Origin: Actinoplanes derwentensis
GTDB lineage: Bacteria; Actinomycetota; Actinomycetes; Mycobacteriales; Micromonosporaceae
Assembly (NCBI RefSeq): GCF_900104725.1
Contig: NZ_LT629758.1
Location: 8,518,001-8,582,000 of the forward strand
Length of the DNA stretch: 64,000 nucleotides
Reading direction: 5' to 3'
The position numbers were made by a program, and so were the translations under genes. The notes below the pieces were generated by a model that saw only the letters and a program-made list of their open reading frames with translations, was not told the DNA's origin and searched no databases. Below, piece after piece: positions 52,585-60,965 of this stretch; the stretch's first letter is position 1, and every line of letters begins with the position of its first letter.

Positions 52585-53369
52585 CAGAACCCGGGGAAGA
52601 CGGCTCGCAGTTCGTCGAGTGAGATGTTTCCGGTCACGCCTACGCCGGCAGGCGTGTGCTGTGGGGCCAGCCGGCCGTAGAGCAGTCGCGCGGCCGCCTC
52701 CAGCGGTCCGTCGAACGTCGCGGTCGACGGTAGGGCCTCGGTGGTGAGCAGCGCCTTGTCGTCCAGGACGATGCGGTACGGGGTGTCGCTGATCTCGATG
52801 ACAGCGTGCTCGTGGGCTTCGGCGGGTTTGCCGATGAAGCCGAGCAGGAAACCGAGACTGTCGCTGAGGTGTTCGGCCAACAGCACGGCGGCCGAATCGG
52901 TGAGGCCCGCCGACGGGTCGACACCTACCCGGACATCCCAGACATGCGGGGCGACCTCGCTCAGCCGCAGGGCGGCGAACGAGGAGAACGGCAGCGGGTC
53001 GGGCAGGAAGCTGCGGACCTTGATCTCGTCGTGTCGCTCTTCCGGCACCGCTTCGAAGGCCGTGACCAGTGCGGTGTCGGACTTCACCCAGCCGGCGGCC
53101 TGATCCTGCGGGCTCAGCGCGTTCCACCGGTCCCAGACACTCTGATTGAAGTCCGGACCGGGTGCCTCGGCCTCACCCAGGGCGGCACGGAAGCCGGCGA
53201 GCGTGATCTCCGCTCCGCTGCCCAGGTGCGACAGTACGTCGGCAATGGTCCACTCGGCGGCACCGGACGGGCCGGTGAGCTGCTCGGCGGAGAGTCCGGA
53301 GACCACGCCCGCGAGGGTGTCGTGCTCGCTGCGCAGGGCCGCGATCGTGCGACTGGCAAGGGTCGTCAT
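52584..53369 (-). CDS. maleylpyruvate-isomerase/DinB-fold protein (TIGR03083-like)
   Basis: A 261-aa protein. The N-terminal four-helix DinB-like domain has the family opening HDTLAGVVSGLSAEQL and a metal-ligand histidine in WTIADVLSHLGSGAEI (about residue 48). The C-terminal domain (about 180-261) resembles the small MDMPI C-terminal domain. Related proteins are mycothiol-dependent isomerases or transferases, and the organism clearly makes mycothiol. No aromatic-ring-cleavage genes are adjacent, so the reaction is unknown. ATG at 53369. Confidence 0.82.
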   Translation of the reverse strand: MTTLASRTIAALRSEHDTLAGVVSGLSAEQLTGPSGAAEWTIADVLSHLGSGAEITLAGFRAALGEAEAPGPDFNQSVWDRWNALSPQDQAAGWVKSDTALVTAFEAVPEERHDEIKVRSFLPDPLPFSSFAALRLSEVAPHVWDVRVGVDPSAGLTDSAAVLLAEHLSDSLGFLLGFIGKPAEAHEHAVIEISDTPYRIVLDDKALLTTEALPSTATFDGPLEAAARLLYGRLAPQHTPAGVGVTGNISLDELRAVFPGF

Positions 53370-53442
53370 ATTCGATGAGCCTACCGACGCCCCAGCCGCT
53401 TCACGTGGCAGGCGAGCGGGTTGCCGAGCACCACGAGCCGAG

Positions 53443-53842
53443 TCAGAACAGCCCGGCATCCACCAGCCGCGCGCCGGGCAGGGCGCCCAACAGACGTAAC
53501 GCCAGAGGTCTGTCCTGCTCGCGTGCTTGGGCGAGGACGCGCTCGTCGTCCTCGAGATCGGCAAGAAACCTGAAGTGGGTTCGCAGCGCCTCGGACAATT
53601 CTCCGGCCGTGGGGACGGGAACGGCGAGAGCGCCGATGTCCTCCTCGTCGAATTCGCCGGCACTGCGGTCGCGGAGCCACCGTTCCGGAATGAAGGCGGG
53701 ACCTTCGTGGCCGGGCGCCGTGCAAGTGCCGGAGCAGCAGATCCTGGGCGATGTCGACGATTGCGGCATCGCGGCCTTGAGCGCCGGCTCCGTGCGGGGT
53801 ATGCCGTGCGATATGGCCGAGGGTGAGCGCGATGCCACTCAT
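53443..53842 (-). pseudogene. abiEii: decayed AbiEii nucleotidyltransferase toxin (core deleted, frameshifted)
   Basis: The first 40 codons from the ATG at 53842 (MSGIALTLGHIARHTPHGAG, then DIAQDLLLRHLH) match the start of AbiEii toxins. The reading then continues in another frame with the family C-terminus: FDEEDIGALAVPVP, then THFRFLADLEDDE, ending LVDAGLF at 53443. The catalytic middle part (GGTALRK...DxD region and the RDLYDL helix, roughly 130-150 residues) is missing. The start overlaps the abiEi stop (TGATG), as in intact AbiE operons. The remnant cannot make an active toxin. Confidence 0.75.
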
Positions 53843-54636
53843 CAGGTCGCCGCCAAGGCTCGTGGGTCGAACGGGAGGATCGTGTCGGCGACCTGCCAAG
53901 CGTTGTCGTGGTGGAGCAGTGGCCCGCGCGCGCCGAACCATGTCTTGCCGCGTAGCGGGCCCAGGCCGTGGATCGCGGTGGCCAGGTCGGGACGTAGTCC
54001 TTGAATTAGATAACCGAGGCGGGCGATGGTGGCCGTCGGACGTCCGGCTAGTTCAAGCGAGAGCCGATCCCAGGAGGTCTCCGCGGCAAGGTTCGGAAGC
54101 CATTCGAGAGCGCTTGCCCAGGACCGCACCGCACGAGGGCTCGTCGCCATGTGGGTGAGGACGCTTTCCCGGGTGAGCACCGGCACCCCGCGCAGTTCCT
54201 GAGGATCAAGGTAGGGAGCGAACACCGAGGCGGTGGTGGTGGCGGGTAACTGCTTGGCGAGGTCGGCAGTTGCGGCGGCGATCTCGATGCGGTTCGGGAC
54301 CCGGTCGGCCGCCCCGTGTGCCCAGGCCGCGGTCTGCAGCGTCAGCGCACAACGAGCGCTGGGTCTCTGGGCGAGAAACGCCCTCAGAGGCATGACGGGC
54401 TCATTGCGGGAGTACGGGCCTGCCACGGCAGCGGGAGCGAACTCCCAGACCCCACGTTGCCCCGTGGCCAGTAGCCATCCACGCTCCCGGAGTCGTGCGG
54501 CGACGACTCGGACAGGCGAACGCACCCCATGGCGCTCAGCAAGCTCCGAGAGCTGGCCACTGGTGACGAGCACCGGTTGCTCCAGCTCGAGATCTTCAAG
54601 AATGCCCCCGAGCGACGGAGGTATCGTCCGTGTCAT
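53842..54636 (-). CDS. abiEi: AbiEi-type antitoxin/regulator, now without an intact toxin
   Basis: A 264-aa protein with an N-terminal winged helix (VTSGQLSELAERHGVRSPVR, then LRERGWLLATGQRGVWEFAP) followed by the AbiEi alpha/beta domain (LQTAAWAHGAADRVPNRIEI, then ELRGVPVLTRESVLTHMA). In type IV systems AbiEi represses its operon by binding inverted repeats and blocks the AbiEii nucleotidyltransferase. The ATG at 54636 is just downstream of a 13-bp palindrome. The same frame stays open upstream into an NTF2-like remnant. The toxin gene behind it is decayed, so this is an orphan regulator. Confidence 0.82.
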   Translation of the reverse strand: MTRTIPPSLGGILEDLELEQPVLVTSGQLSELAERHGVRSPVRVVAARLRERGWLLATGQRGVWEFAPAAVAGPYSRNEPVMPLRAFLAQRPSARCALTLQTAAWAHGAADRVPNRIEIAAATADLAKQLPATTTASVFAPYLDPQELRGVPVLTRESVLTHMATSPRAVRSWASALEWLPNLAAETSWDRLSLELAGRPTATIARLGYLIQGLRPDLATAIHGLGPLRGKTWFGARGPLLHHDNAWQVADTILPFDPRALAAT

Positions 54637-54648
54637 GAGCGATGTCCT

Positions 54649-54661
54649 TGAATCAGATTCA
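54649..54661. promoter_or_regulatory. palindrome upstream of abiEi, likely operator
   Basis: TGAATCAGATTCA is a perfect 6+1+6 palindrome lying 12 bp before the abiEi start. AbiEi proteins autoregulate through inverted repeats near their start, so this is a likely binding site. Confidence 0.6.
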
Positions 54662-54663
54662 GG

Positions 54664-54978
54664 TACTTGGCTACCGCTTCTGACACTAGCGTGCTCCGGT
54701 GTCTCGGCCCGCCCGGTGGCGGTGACACCGATGGCGTTGTCCGTGTACGTGACGTTCCTGGTGAAGAGCCGGGCCGGCCGGTGGGGGTCGGAACCGTTCC
54801 AGGCGGCCGCCCACGCGGAAGCCACGGCCGGCGCCTGCTGATGGGCGTCGCTGCTCGTGTGCTTGGCGACCGTCGTTCCGGCCACCGAGGCGGTGCCCGC
54901 GTAGGTGCCGTCCCCCAGCGTGGCGGTCAAGACGACACCGGCGACGGCGATCCGGCGGGAAATGCGAGGAACGGAGAT
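54664..54978 (-). pseudogene. truncated exported NTF2/SnoaL-like protein with lost start codon
   Basis: On the minus strand an AAGGAG ribosome site is followed 9 nt later by ATC (54978-54976) where a start codon should be. The frame then reads SVPRISRRIAVAGVVLTAT (a signal peptide) and a domain start ASAWAAAWNGSDPHR, then LFTRNVTYTDNAIG, typical of SnoaL-like proteins. After about 100 codons the similarity ends and the frame runs without a stop into abiEi. No ATG or GTG start fits. The 316 bp between this remnant and the inverted tRNA (54979-55294) hold only the tRNA terminator. Confidence 0.6.
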
Positions 54979-55247
54979 GGCTGACTCTCCTTGTACTGCG
55001 ATGTCGGGCTGCGCAGCATCGGTCCGTTTGACTCGATCAGCATTCTCGGCCCGTAGCGTTCTTCGCGTAGGCAGAAACCACCTATTCGCGGCACCGAGGC
55101 GGAGTCATGCCGATACGCCCGGCAACCGCCGACAACACCTAGGCGACCGCGAGGCAGACCCTGACCGTGAGGAGCGCCCGCGAGAGAGCAGCGATTCGCG
55201 CCCACCGGGACGTGGGGTCCGGGGCTCGGCCCCGGTAGAAATGCGAA

Positions 55248-55286
55248 GAGGGCCCCGGTTCGCGCATTCCGCGAACAAGGACCCTC
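55248..55286 (-). terminator. terminator of tRNA-fMet copy 2
   Basis: The arms 55270-55286 and 55248-55264 form a 17-bp stem on the minus-strand RNA, with three G-T pairs and a 5-nt loop. The same arms would have three mismatches if read on the plus strand, so the element is built for the minus-strand tRNA. Confidence 0.8.
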
Positions 55287-55294
55287 TGCACTCG

Positions 55295-55368
55295 TAGCGG
55301 GGACAGGATTTGAACCTGCGACCTCTGGGTTATGAGCCCAGCGAGCTACCGAGCTGCTCCACCCCGCG
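55295..55368 (-). tRNA. initiator tRNA-fMet (CAU), copy 2
   Basis: Identical over all 74 nt to copy 1 at 50470-50543, in the opposite direction. Its likely -10 box is TAAGCT (minus strand, 55387-55382), one base different from copy 1. The 3' flank differs completely from copy 1, so the duplication ends exactly at the tRNA end. Confidence 0.97.
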
Positions 55369-55392
55369 TCGGTATGGGTAAAGCTTAGCGCA
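55295..55392. repeat. 98-bp inverted repeat, right copy (tRNA-fMet plus promoter)
   Basis: Inverted match to 50446-50543 with a single difference, in the promoter -10 box. Confidence 0.95.
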
Positions 55393-55457
55393 AGGTTCCC
55401 GGCCTTCGCACAGGGGGTCGAATTCGTGGATAACCGCAGGTCCGGTCCGGGATGAAC

Positions 55458-55489
55458 GAAGGCCCCGGCGAGTCACCGTCGGGGCCTTC
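55458..55489 (-). terminator. hairpin after the lamin-tail gene
   Basis: GAAGGCCCCG (55458-55467) and CGGGGCCTTC (55480-55489) pair perfectly around a 12-nt loop, 5 nt past the minus-strand stop. The tail is only weakly T-rich. Confidence 0.8.
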
Positions 55490-55494
55490 GCCAG

Positions 55495-56757
55495 TCAGCA
55501 GGTGGTGTAGCCCTTGCCGGGCTTGGTCCACTTGCAGGTGTCGATCTGCTTGTTCTTGTCGGTGCTCAGGTAAGCGGTGTCGCCGCTGTTGTTCCACACG
55601 TGGATGGCCTTGCCCCAGTAGCGGGTGGCCGTGGTGTTGGTGCCCTTGCCGGTGCGGACGGCGACGCTCTTACCGGCGGTGAGGGTGTAGTTCGTGGTGA
55701 ACCGGTAGAGGTTGCCGGCGGCGTCCTTGACGGTCCAGCTCTTCAGGTTGATGGACTTCTTCGTCTTGTTGGTCAGCCGGAAGTACTCACCGTTGATGCT
55801 CTTGTTGGTCTTCTTGTCCACGCCGGGAGCGTTGTACTGGATCCGGGTGAACTGGACCGAACCCACCGCGGGAGTGGCGGGCGTGGGGGTCGTGGGCTTC
55901 GAGGGGGACGGCGAGGCGGTGGGGCCCTGCGAAGGCGAGCTGGACGGGCTGGTCGGCGTGGTCGGCGTGGTCGAGTTGTCCGGGTCGGTGATCGTCGGGT
56001 TGAAGACCGGGTTGGAACCGCTCGGCGCGGGGGTCGCCCCGGTGCTCCCGCCGGTGACCGTCACCTGCCGATTCACCGAGTAGCTGGAGATGAGCAGGTT
56101 GTCGGGGTCGGCGATGCCGGTGTCCGGGTTACCGACCAGGGTCCGGTACGTGGGTGTGCCGGTGGGCTGGTTGGCCACCACGGCACTGAAGCCGGTGGCG
56201 CTGCTGTAACCGCCGGCGATCTCGGTCCATCCGCTGGCGGTGTAGCGCTGGAACGACACGGGAAGGCCGGGCTGGCCGGGGTTGACACCGACCGTGAGGG
56301 TGACCGAACCGTTGCTGGCGGGAACGGCGGTGAACACCTGCTGGACCCGGACGGCCACGTAACGGCGGTTCGAGTAGTCGGTGCCGACGCCGACCATCAG
56401 GATGTGACCCGAGTCCATCGGCCGGCTGATGGACCAGCGGCCGGAGCTGTTGGCGACCGCGGTGACCGGGCCCTCGTTGTTCTTGTAGTCCTTGGCCGGA
56501 GTCAGGGCGAGCTGCTGCTTGGAATATCCGGAGGCCCAGTTGTACGCGTCCTCGTAGAGCTGGACCGTCGCGCCGGGATCCGCGGTGCCGGTGAAGACCG
56601 CCGGGTCGGCTTCGTTGTAACCATTCGCCACCGGAGCCTTGTCGAACGTCGGCGTGGTGGCCGCCGACGCGGTATTCGCTAGCGCGACGCTGGCTCCGGC
56701 AAGGAGAACGCCGACAGCGGCACTCACGCCGAATATGGTTTTCGGTCGTCGTTGCAT
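55495..56757 (-). CDS. secreted lamin-tail-domain (LTD) protein
   Basis: A 420-aa exported protein. A signal peptide (MQRRPKTIFGV start, cleavage after about residue 34, near ANTASA-AT) is followed by an N-terminal region with an Ig-like domain at about 38-120 (GYNEADPAVFTGTADPGATV) and a second beta domain to about 235. A Pro/Ser/Thr linker follows (about 240-300), then a C-terminal LTD (about 305-420) with GEYFRLTNKTKKSINLKSW and NSGDTAYLS. LTDs are common at the end of actinobacterial surface proteins and may bind protein or DNA. The ATG at 56757 has GGAGG upstream. The last residues hold paired cysteines (DTCKW, then YTTC). Confidence 0.87.
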   Translation of the reverse strand: MQRRPKTIFGVSAAVGVLLAGASVALANTASAATTPTFDKAPVANGYNEADPAVFTGTADPGATVQLYEDAYNWASGYSKQQLALTPAKDYKNNEGPVTAVANSSGRWSISRPMDSGHILMVGVGTDYSNRRYVAVRVQQVFTAVPASNGSVTLTVGVNPGQPGLPVSFQRYTASGWTEIAGGYSSATGFSAVVANQPTGTPTYRTLVGNPDTGIADPDNLLISSYSVNRQVTVTGGSTGATPAPSGSNPVFNPTITDPDNSTTPTTPTSPSSSPSQGPTASPSPSKPTTPTPATPAVGSVQFTRIQYNAPGVDKKTNKSINGEYFRLTNKTKKSINLKSWTVKDAAGNLYRFTTNYTLTAGKSVAVRTGKGTNTTATRYWGKAIHVWNNSGDTAYLSTDKNKQIDTCKWTKPGKGYTTC

Positions 56758-57061
56758 GTGGTTCAGATCCTCCGTAGTGAGGCAGCACACGGAGCGCCCG
56801 CCCCGGCATTGACGTCGACGCTATCGAGAATCGACGAGCAAGGTCATCGTCTTCCCGTCTGGGCACCCTAACCCGCAGGTGCCACCCCATGTGGTCTCTC
56901 TCGGTGGGCCGTGAGAAAAATTGCACGGGATGGTGTCGGTAAAGTTACCAACGGCATCTGCCGGGCAGGTATCGGCGATTTCGGTCACCAGTCCGATTTC
57001 GGGGAAAAGCGAAACCGGCAGCGTGTCATACCGAACCGGGCTGTTATACGAAAGCGGATAA
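56758..57061. other. 304-bp divergent intergenic region
   Basis: No gene is seen. It holds the promoters of the lamin-tail gene (minus) and the pentapeptide gene (plus). A small palindrome GGTAAAGTTACC lies at about 56939-56950, and TTATACG at about 57043-57049, roughly 13 bp before the plus-strand start, could be a -10 box. Confidence 0.45.
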
Positions 57062-57817
57062 ATGACCGAACTGGCTGCCGATTGTGCTCGGTGTGCTGCT
57101 CTCTGTTGTGTGGCACCCGCTTTCGCGAAGTCGTCCGATTTCGCCGTCGACAAACCGGCCGGACGGCCCTGCCGGAACCTGGGCGACGATTTCCGCTGCA
57201 CCGTTCACGAGGAACTGGTACCGCTGGGATTCCCCGGCTGTGTGGTCTTCGACTGTTTCGGTGCGGGGCAGCGGATCACTCAGGAGACGTTCGGGGGCCG
57301 GGACTGGCGGTCCGCTCCGGAGCTGTCCGGTGACATGTTCGCGGTGCTTCCGGTGGTGCGGCAGTTGCACGAGCTGATGTGGTACCTGACCGAGGCGCTG
57401 AAGCTGGACGAGACGCGCCGGCTGCATCCGAAGTTGCGGGCCGTCCTGGACGAGACCGACGCACTGGCCGCGAGCCCGCCGGGGGAACTCCGGGGTCTGG
57501 ATGTCGATGCGTACCGGATGACGGTCGTGCCTCTGCTGCGCCGTGCGAGCGAATCGGCCCGCAGCCGGCACCGCGGCCCGGACCACAGCGGGGCGCGGTT
57601 GATCGGCCGCCGGATGCGCGGTGCCGATCTGCGCGGGGCGAGCTTCCGGGGTGCGCTGCTGATCGGCGCGGACCTGGGCGAGGCGGATCTGCGCCGGGCC
57701 GATTTCACCGGGGCGGACATGCGGGGTACGGATCTGCGGGGCGCGAATCTGAACGGGGTTCTGTTCCTGACTCCGTCACAGTTGCGGGCCGCCGTGACCG
57801 ACGGCGATCAGCCCTAG
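57062..57817 (+). CDS. cysteine-rich domain fused to pentapeptide repeats
   Basis: A 251-aa protein. The N-terminal about 65 residues carry seven cysteines (CARCAALCC, then GRPCRNLGDDFRCTVHEE, then FPGCVVFDC), like the YkgJ-type CxCGxC metal-binding domains. A helical middle follows. Residues about 174-233 are pentapeptide repeats of the A(D/N)LxG type (GADLRGASFRGALLIGADLG, then FTGADMRGTDLRGANLNG), which fold as a right-handed beta helix. Its last codon is 9 nt from terC, so the two are co-transcribed. A metal-sensing or DNA-mimic role is possible; neither is shown. Confidence 0.86.
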   Translation: MTELAADCARCAALCCVAPAFAKSSDFAVDKPAGRPCRNLGDDFRCTVHEELVPLGFPGCVVFDCFGAGQRITQETFGGRDWRSAPELSGDMFAVLPVVRQLHELMWYLTEALKLDETRRLHPKLRAVLDETDALAASPPGELRGLDVDAYRMTVVPLLRRASESARSRHRGPDHSGARLIGRRMRGADLRGASFRGALLIGADLGEADLRRADFTGADMRGTDLRGANLNGVLFLTPSQLRAAVTDGDQP

Positions 57818-57826
57818 GATGTACCG

Positions 57827-59041
57827 ATGCAGCCCGTGTCCGGTCTGGTGTGGCTACTGACCATCCTGGCGATCATCTCCCTTCTGCTGTTCGACTTCTA
57901 CTTCCATGTCCGGCGGGCGCACATCCCGACGCTGCGCGAGGCGGCGCTGTGGTCGACGATCTACATCGCGATCGCGATCCTCTTCGGCGCCGGTGTGTGG
58001 GCCTTCGGTGGGTCCACGATGGGCGCCGAGTACTTCGCGGGTTACGTCACCGAGAAGGCCCTCTCGGTCGACAACCTGTTCGTCTTCCTGCTGTTGATGA
58101 GCAGTTTCAAGGTGCCGCGCGCCGACCAGCAGAAGGTGCTGCTCGTCGGCATCGTCTTCTCGCTGCTGGCCCGGACCGGGTTCATCCTGGTCGGTGCCGC
58201 TCTGATCAACCGGTTCGCCTGGGTGTTCTACCTGTTCGGGCTGATCCTGCTGGTGACCGCGGGCAACCTGTTGAAGGGCAAGGCCGAAGAGGACGACGAC
58301 ACGTCGGACAACTTCGTGGTCCGGCTGGCCCGCCGGTTCCTGCGCACCTCGGACACCTATGACGGGGACAAGCTCTTCACCCACCAGGACGGCAAGCGGG
58401 TGCTGACCCCGATGCTGCTGGTGATGGTCGCGATCGGGGGCACCGACATCCTGTTCGCGCTCGACTCGATCCCGGCGATCTACGGGCTCACGCAGAACGT
58501 GTTCCTGGTCTTCACCGCGACCGCGTTCTCGCTGCTCGGGCTCCGGCAGCTGTACTTCCTGATCGACGGCCTGCTGGACCGGCTGGTGTTCCTCTCCTAC
58601 GGGCTGGCCGCGATCCTGGCGCTGATCGGCGTGAAGCTGATCCTGCACGCCCTGCACGAGAACAACGTGCCGTTCATCAACGACGGCGAGCACATCAACG
58701 TCACCGAGATCCCGACCGTGGCGTCACTCGGCTTCATCGTCGGCGTGCTGATCATCACGGTGATCGCCTCGCTGCTCAGCCCGAAGGGCCGCGCCACGAC
58801 GGCGATGGCCGCCGCTCGCCGGCACGCCAACGAGTTCCTCGACGTCGAGATCGATCCGGCCTACTGCGACGAGATCTACCACCGGCTTCAGATCGAGGAG
58901 AAGAACATCGCCGAGCTGCCGGAGAAATACAAGCGGCGGGTACGTCAGCAGGCCGAGCTGATGGAACTGCTGGACCGCGCGCACCGGTTGCATGACGAGC
59001 GGGTCGCCGCCGGGCACTGTTTCGTGCCCGCGACGACCTGA
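57827..59041 (+). CDS. TerC/Alx-family membrane protein
   Basis: A 404-aa protein with about nine membrane helices and the acidic in-membrane motifs of TerC: TEKALSVDNLFVFLLLMSSF (about residue 76-95) and GGTDILFALDSIPAIYGLT (about 204-222). Members export Mn or other divalent metals or mediate tellurite resistance. The C-terminal cytoplasmic tail of about 75 residues is longer than in many homologues and ends in a histidine/cysteine segment (AGHCFVPATT). It is probably co-transcribed with the cysteine-rich pentapeptide gene, which suggests a metal link. Confidence 0.92.
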   Translation: MQPVSGLVWLLTILAIISLLLFDFYFHVRRAHIPTLREAALWSTIYIAIAILFGAGVWAFGGSTMGAEYFAGYVTEKALSVDNLFVFLLLMSSFKVPRADQQKVLLVGIVFSLLARTGFILVGAALINRFAWVFYLFGLILLVTAGNLLKGKAEEDDDTSDNFVVRLARRFLRTSDTYDGDKLFTHQDGKRVLTPMLLVMVAIGGTDILFALDSIPAIYGLTQNVFLVFTATAFSLLGLRQLYFLIDGLLDRLVFLSYGLAAILALIGVKLILHALHENNVPFINDGEHINVTEIPTVASLGFIVGVLIITVIASLLSPKGRATTAMAAARRHANEFLDVEIDPAYCDEIYHRLQIEEKNIAELPEKYKRRVRQQAELMELLDRAHRLHDERVAAGHCFVPATT

Positions 59042-59050
59042 AGGTCTGAT

Positions 59051-59872
59051 CTAGCGGTCGAGGAACTGGGAGAGGTTGGCACCCCGTCCGGTGTCGGGCT
59101 CCTGGGAGACCAGGTTCGCGACCCGGGCGGCCAGCGTCGCCGCACGCGACGCCAGGTCCGGCTCGTCGTGCAGGGCCTGCTCGGCACGCAGAGCCTGCTC
59201 GGCACGGAGCGCGTCGGCCTCCACCCCTGGCCGGTCGGTGTAGGCGCGGGAGCTGGACACCGGAGCGGCGGACTCGTCGTAGGCCGGTTCGTCGAAGGCC
59301 GGGCCGGGCACCGGCACCGCGCCGAGCAGCGACACGGTCTGGCCCTGGCCACCCTGGTAGTTGCTGAACTCCGGGCCGATCACCAGCCGGGACAGCATCC
59401 GGGCCTGCGGCGCGGGCACCCCGATGAGGTCGGCGTTCTCCACCCGGAACCGGGCGATCGCCTGCCGCAGCGTGTTGGCCAGGCGGTCGGCGTCGCTGAC
59501 CTTGCTCAGGTTGCCCCCGGCGACGACGAGTGCCGGAAAGCTGCCGTCCGGCCCGTTGCACACGAGCTGGATCTGGGTGACCGTGGCGTTGCGCCCGGTC
59601 TCCCGGTTCCCGGGTTGCACCCGCAGATGCTGTGGCCAGAGCCAGAACAGCTCGCCACTACTCTGCGTCTCCCCACTGTCGTACGTGTAGCGGACACGAC
59701 GGTCCGTGACGACGACGTCGGTCTCCTCCGGCAGGGTCCAGCGCGGCAGCGAGGACGCCTCGTCGAACGCGTACTCGGCCACGGCGCAGCGGCCCTGCCA
59801 GAGGACTCGCTCACCGCCGTCGAGCGGTCCGAGGTCCGTGCCCGCGGGGGACAGGAAGTGCTGGTGGAACAT
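59051..59872 (-). CDS. conserved soluble protein with PH/GRAM-like N-terminus, unknown function
   Basis: A 273-aa protein. The first about 90 residues (GERVLWQGRCAVAEYAF, then DVVVTDRRVRYTYDSG) look like bacterial PH-type domains; a second similar half to about 175 follows. The last 100 residues are disordered and charged, with an Ala/Glu repeat (ALRAEQALRAEQALHDEP) and the end NLSQFLDR. The ATG at 59872 has GGGAAGG upstream. It ends 9 bp from the convergent terC stop. The family is common in actinobacteria without a known role. Confidence 0.8.
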   Translation of the reverse strand: MFHQHFLSPAGTDLGPLDGGERVLWQGRCAVAEYAFDEASSLPRWTLPEETDVVVTDRRVRYTYDSGETQSSGELFWLWPQHLRVQPGNRETGRNATVTQIQLVCNGPDGSFPALVVAGGNLSKVSDADRLANTLRQAIARFRVENADLIGVPAPQARMLSRLVIGPEFSNYQGGQGQTVSLLGAVPVPGPAFDEPAYDESAAPVSSSRAYTDRPGVEADALRAEQALRAEQALHDEPDLASRAATLAARVANLVSQEPDTGRGANLSQFLDR

Positions 59873-60031
59873 GGATGCCTTCCCCGTGCTCGCCACGAAC
59901 GGAAACTCGCGGCCGCCTTGATTACAACCTGCTACCGGGCGTGTCGCTAGTGACCGGGCGTGGATCACACCTCGACTCGGGAAAACGACACAGGACGGTA
60001 ACCAAGGTTGCACCTTCGGCCGACTCAGTAG

Positions 60032-60883
60032 TTACTTTCGGTTACTGAAGAGACCGTCGGGTGGTAGTGGAGAGGGTACCGCCGCGGCGTCCGGCACGGG
60101 GGCCACCCCACCGGTGAAGCGATCCAGGTCCGTCTCCACCCGGCCCGGGAACCAGTCGCCGGCGGCTCGCCGGGATAGCTCGGCCACGGGCGGCGGAATC
60201 CGGCCGGCCACCACCACCAGATTGCCGAACCGGCGCCCGCGCAGCACTCCCGCGTCGGCCACCAGACAGGCCTCCGGCAGCGCCGCCCGGATCGTGGCGA
60301 CCTGGGCGCGGGCGTACCGCAGCGGCGGGCCGTCGGCCACGTTCGCGATCAGCCAGCCTTGCGGGGCCAGCACCCGGGCCACGTGCTGGGCGAACTCGGC
60401 CGAGGCCAGGTGGGCGGGGGTGCGGGAGCCGGCGAAGACGTCCAGGATCACCACGTCGTACCCGGCGTCGCGCATTCCCTCGACCGCCTCCCGCGCGTCG
60501 GCGACCCGGACCCGGATGCCGGACCGGTCGGGCAGCGGCAGTTCCCGGCGGACCAGCTCGACCAGCGGACCGTCGATCTCGACCACCCGCTGCGCCGAGC
60601 CGGGGCGGGTGGCCGCGACGTACCGCGGCAGCGTGAGAGCGCCTCCGCCGAGATGCAGCACCCGCAGCGGGCGGCCAGCCGGAGCCGCCAGATCGATCGC
60701 CGCGGCCATCCGCCGGACGTACTCGAACTCCAGGTGGGTGGGGTCGGCCAGATCGACGTGTGACTGTGGGGCGCCGTCCAGCAGCAGCGTCCACGCGGTG
60801 TCCCGATCGGGATCGGGCACCAGTTCGGCCGTCCCGGAGGCGACCGTCTCCACCGTCCGTCGTGCCGACCTGCGCTGCGCCAT
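60032..60883 (-). CDS. spermidine-synthase-like methyltransferase-fold protein
   Basis: A 283-aa protein with the polyamine-aminopropyltransferase fold: VLHLGGGALTLPRYVA (SAM-binding loop, about residue 73), an acidic strand end VVEIDGPLV, and the segment DVVILDVFAG (about 143) in place of the active-site aspartate loop. An N-terminal strand DGAPQSHVDL matches SpeE-type proteins, but the small N-terminal tetramerisation domain is reduced, so true spermidine synthesis is uncertain. Actinobacterial copies are usually annotated as spermidine synthase-like. ATG at 60883. Divergent from the DUF1800 gene. Confidence 0.83.
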   Translation of the reverse strand: MAQRRSARRTVETVASGTAELVPDPDRDTAWTLLLDGAPQSHVDLADPTHLEFEYVRRMAAAIDLAAPAGRPLRVLHLGGGALTLPRYVAATRPGSAQRVVEIDGPLVELVRRELPLPDRSGIRVRVADAREAVEGMRDAGYDVVILDVFAGSRTPAHLASAEFAQHVARVLAPQGWLIANVADGPPLRYARAQVATIRAALPEACLVADAGVLRGRRFGNLVVVAGRIPPPVAELSRRAAGDWFPGRVETDLDRFTGGVAPVPDAAAVPSPLPPDGLFSNRK

Positions 60884-60965
60884 CCGGCCAGTATCCCGGT
60901 AGCGATCCGGTTGCCTCGGGCCGGGAACCCACAAGTCACAGCCGAAACAGCCGACGTTTGCCGCC

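Noticed and set aside
50544..55294. Integrative element between the tRNA copies
   Set aside because: No integrase, no transfer genes and no direct-repeat attachment sites; the repeats are inverted and include the promoter, which does not fit a tRNA-integrated island.
54905..55297. Plus-strand 130-codon frame near the inverted tRNA
   Set aside because: No ribosome site, Arg/Ser-rich shadow composition, and it runs into the tRNA gene and its terminator.
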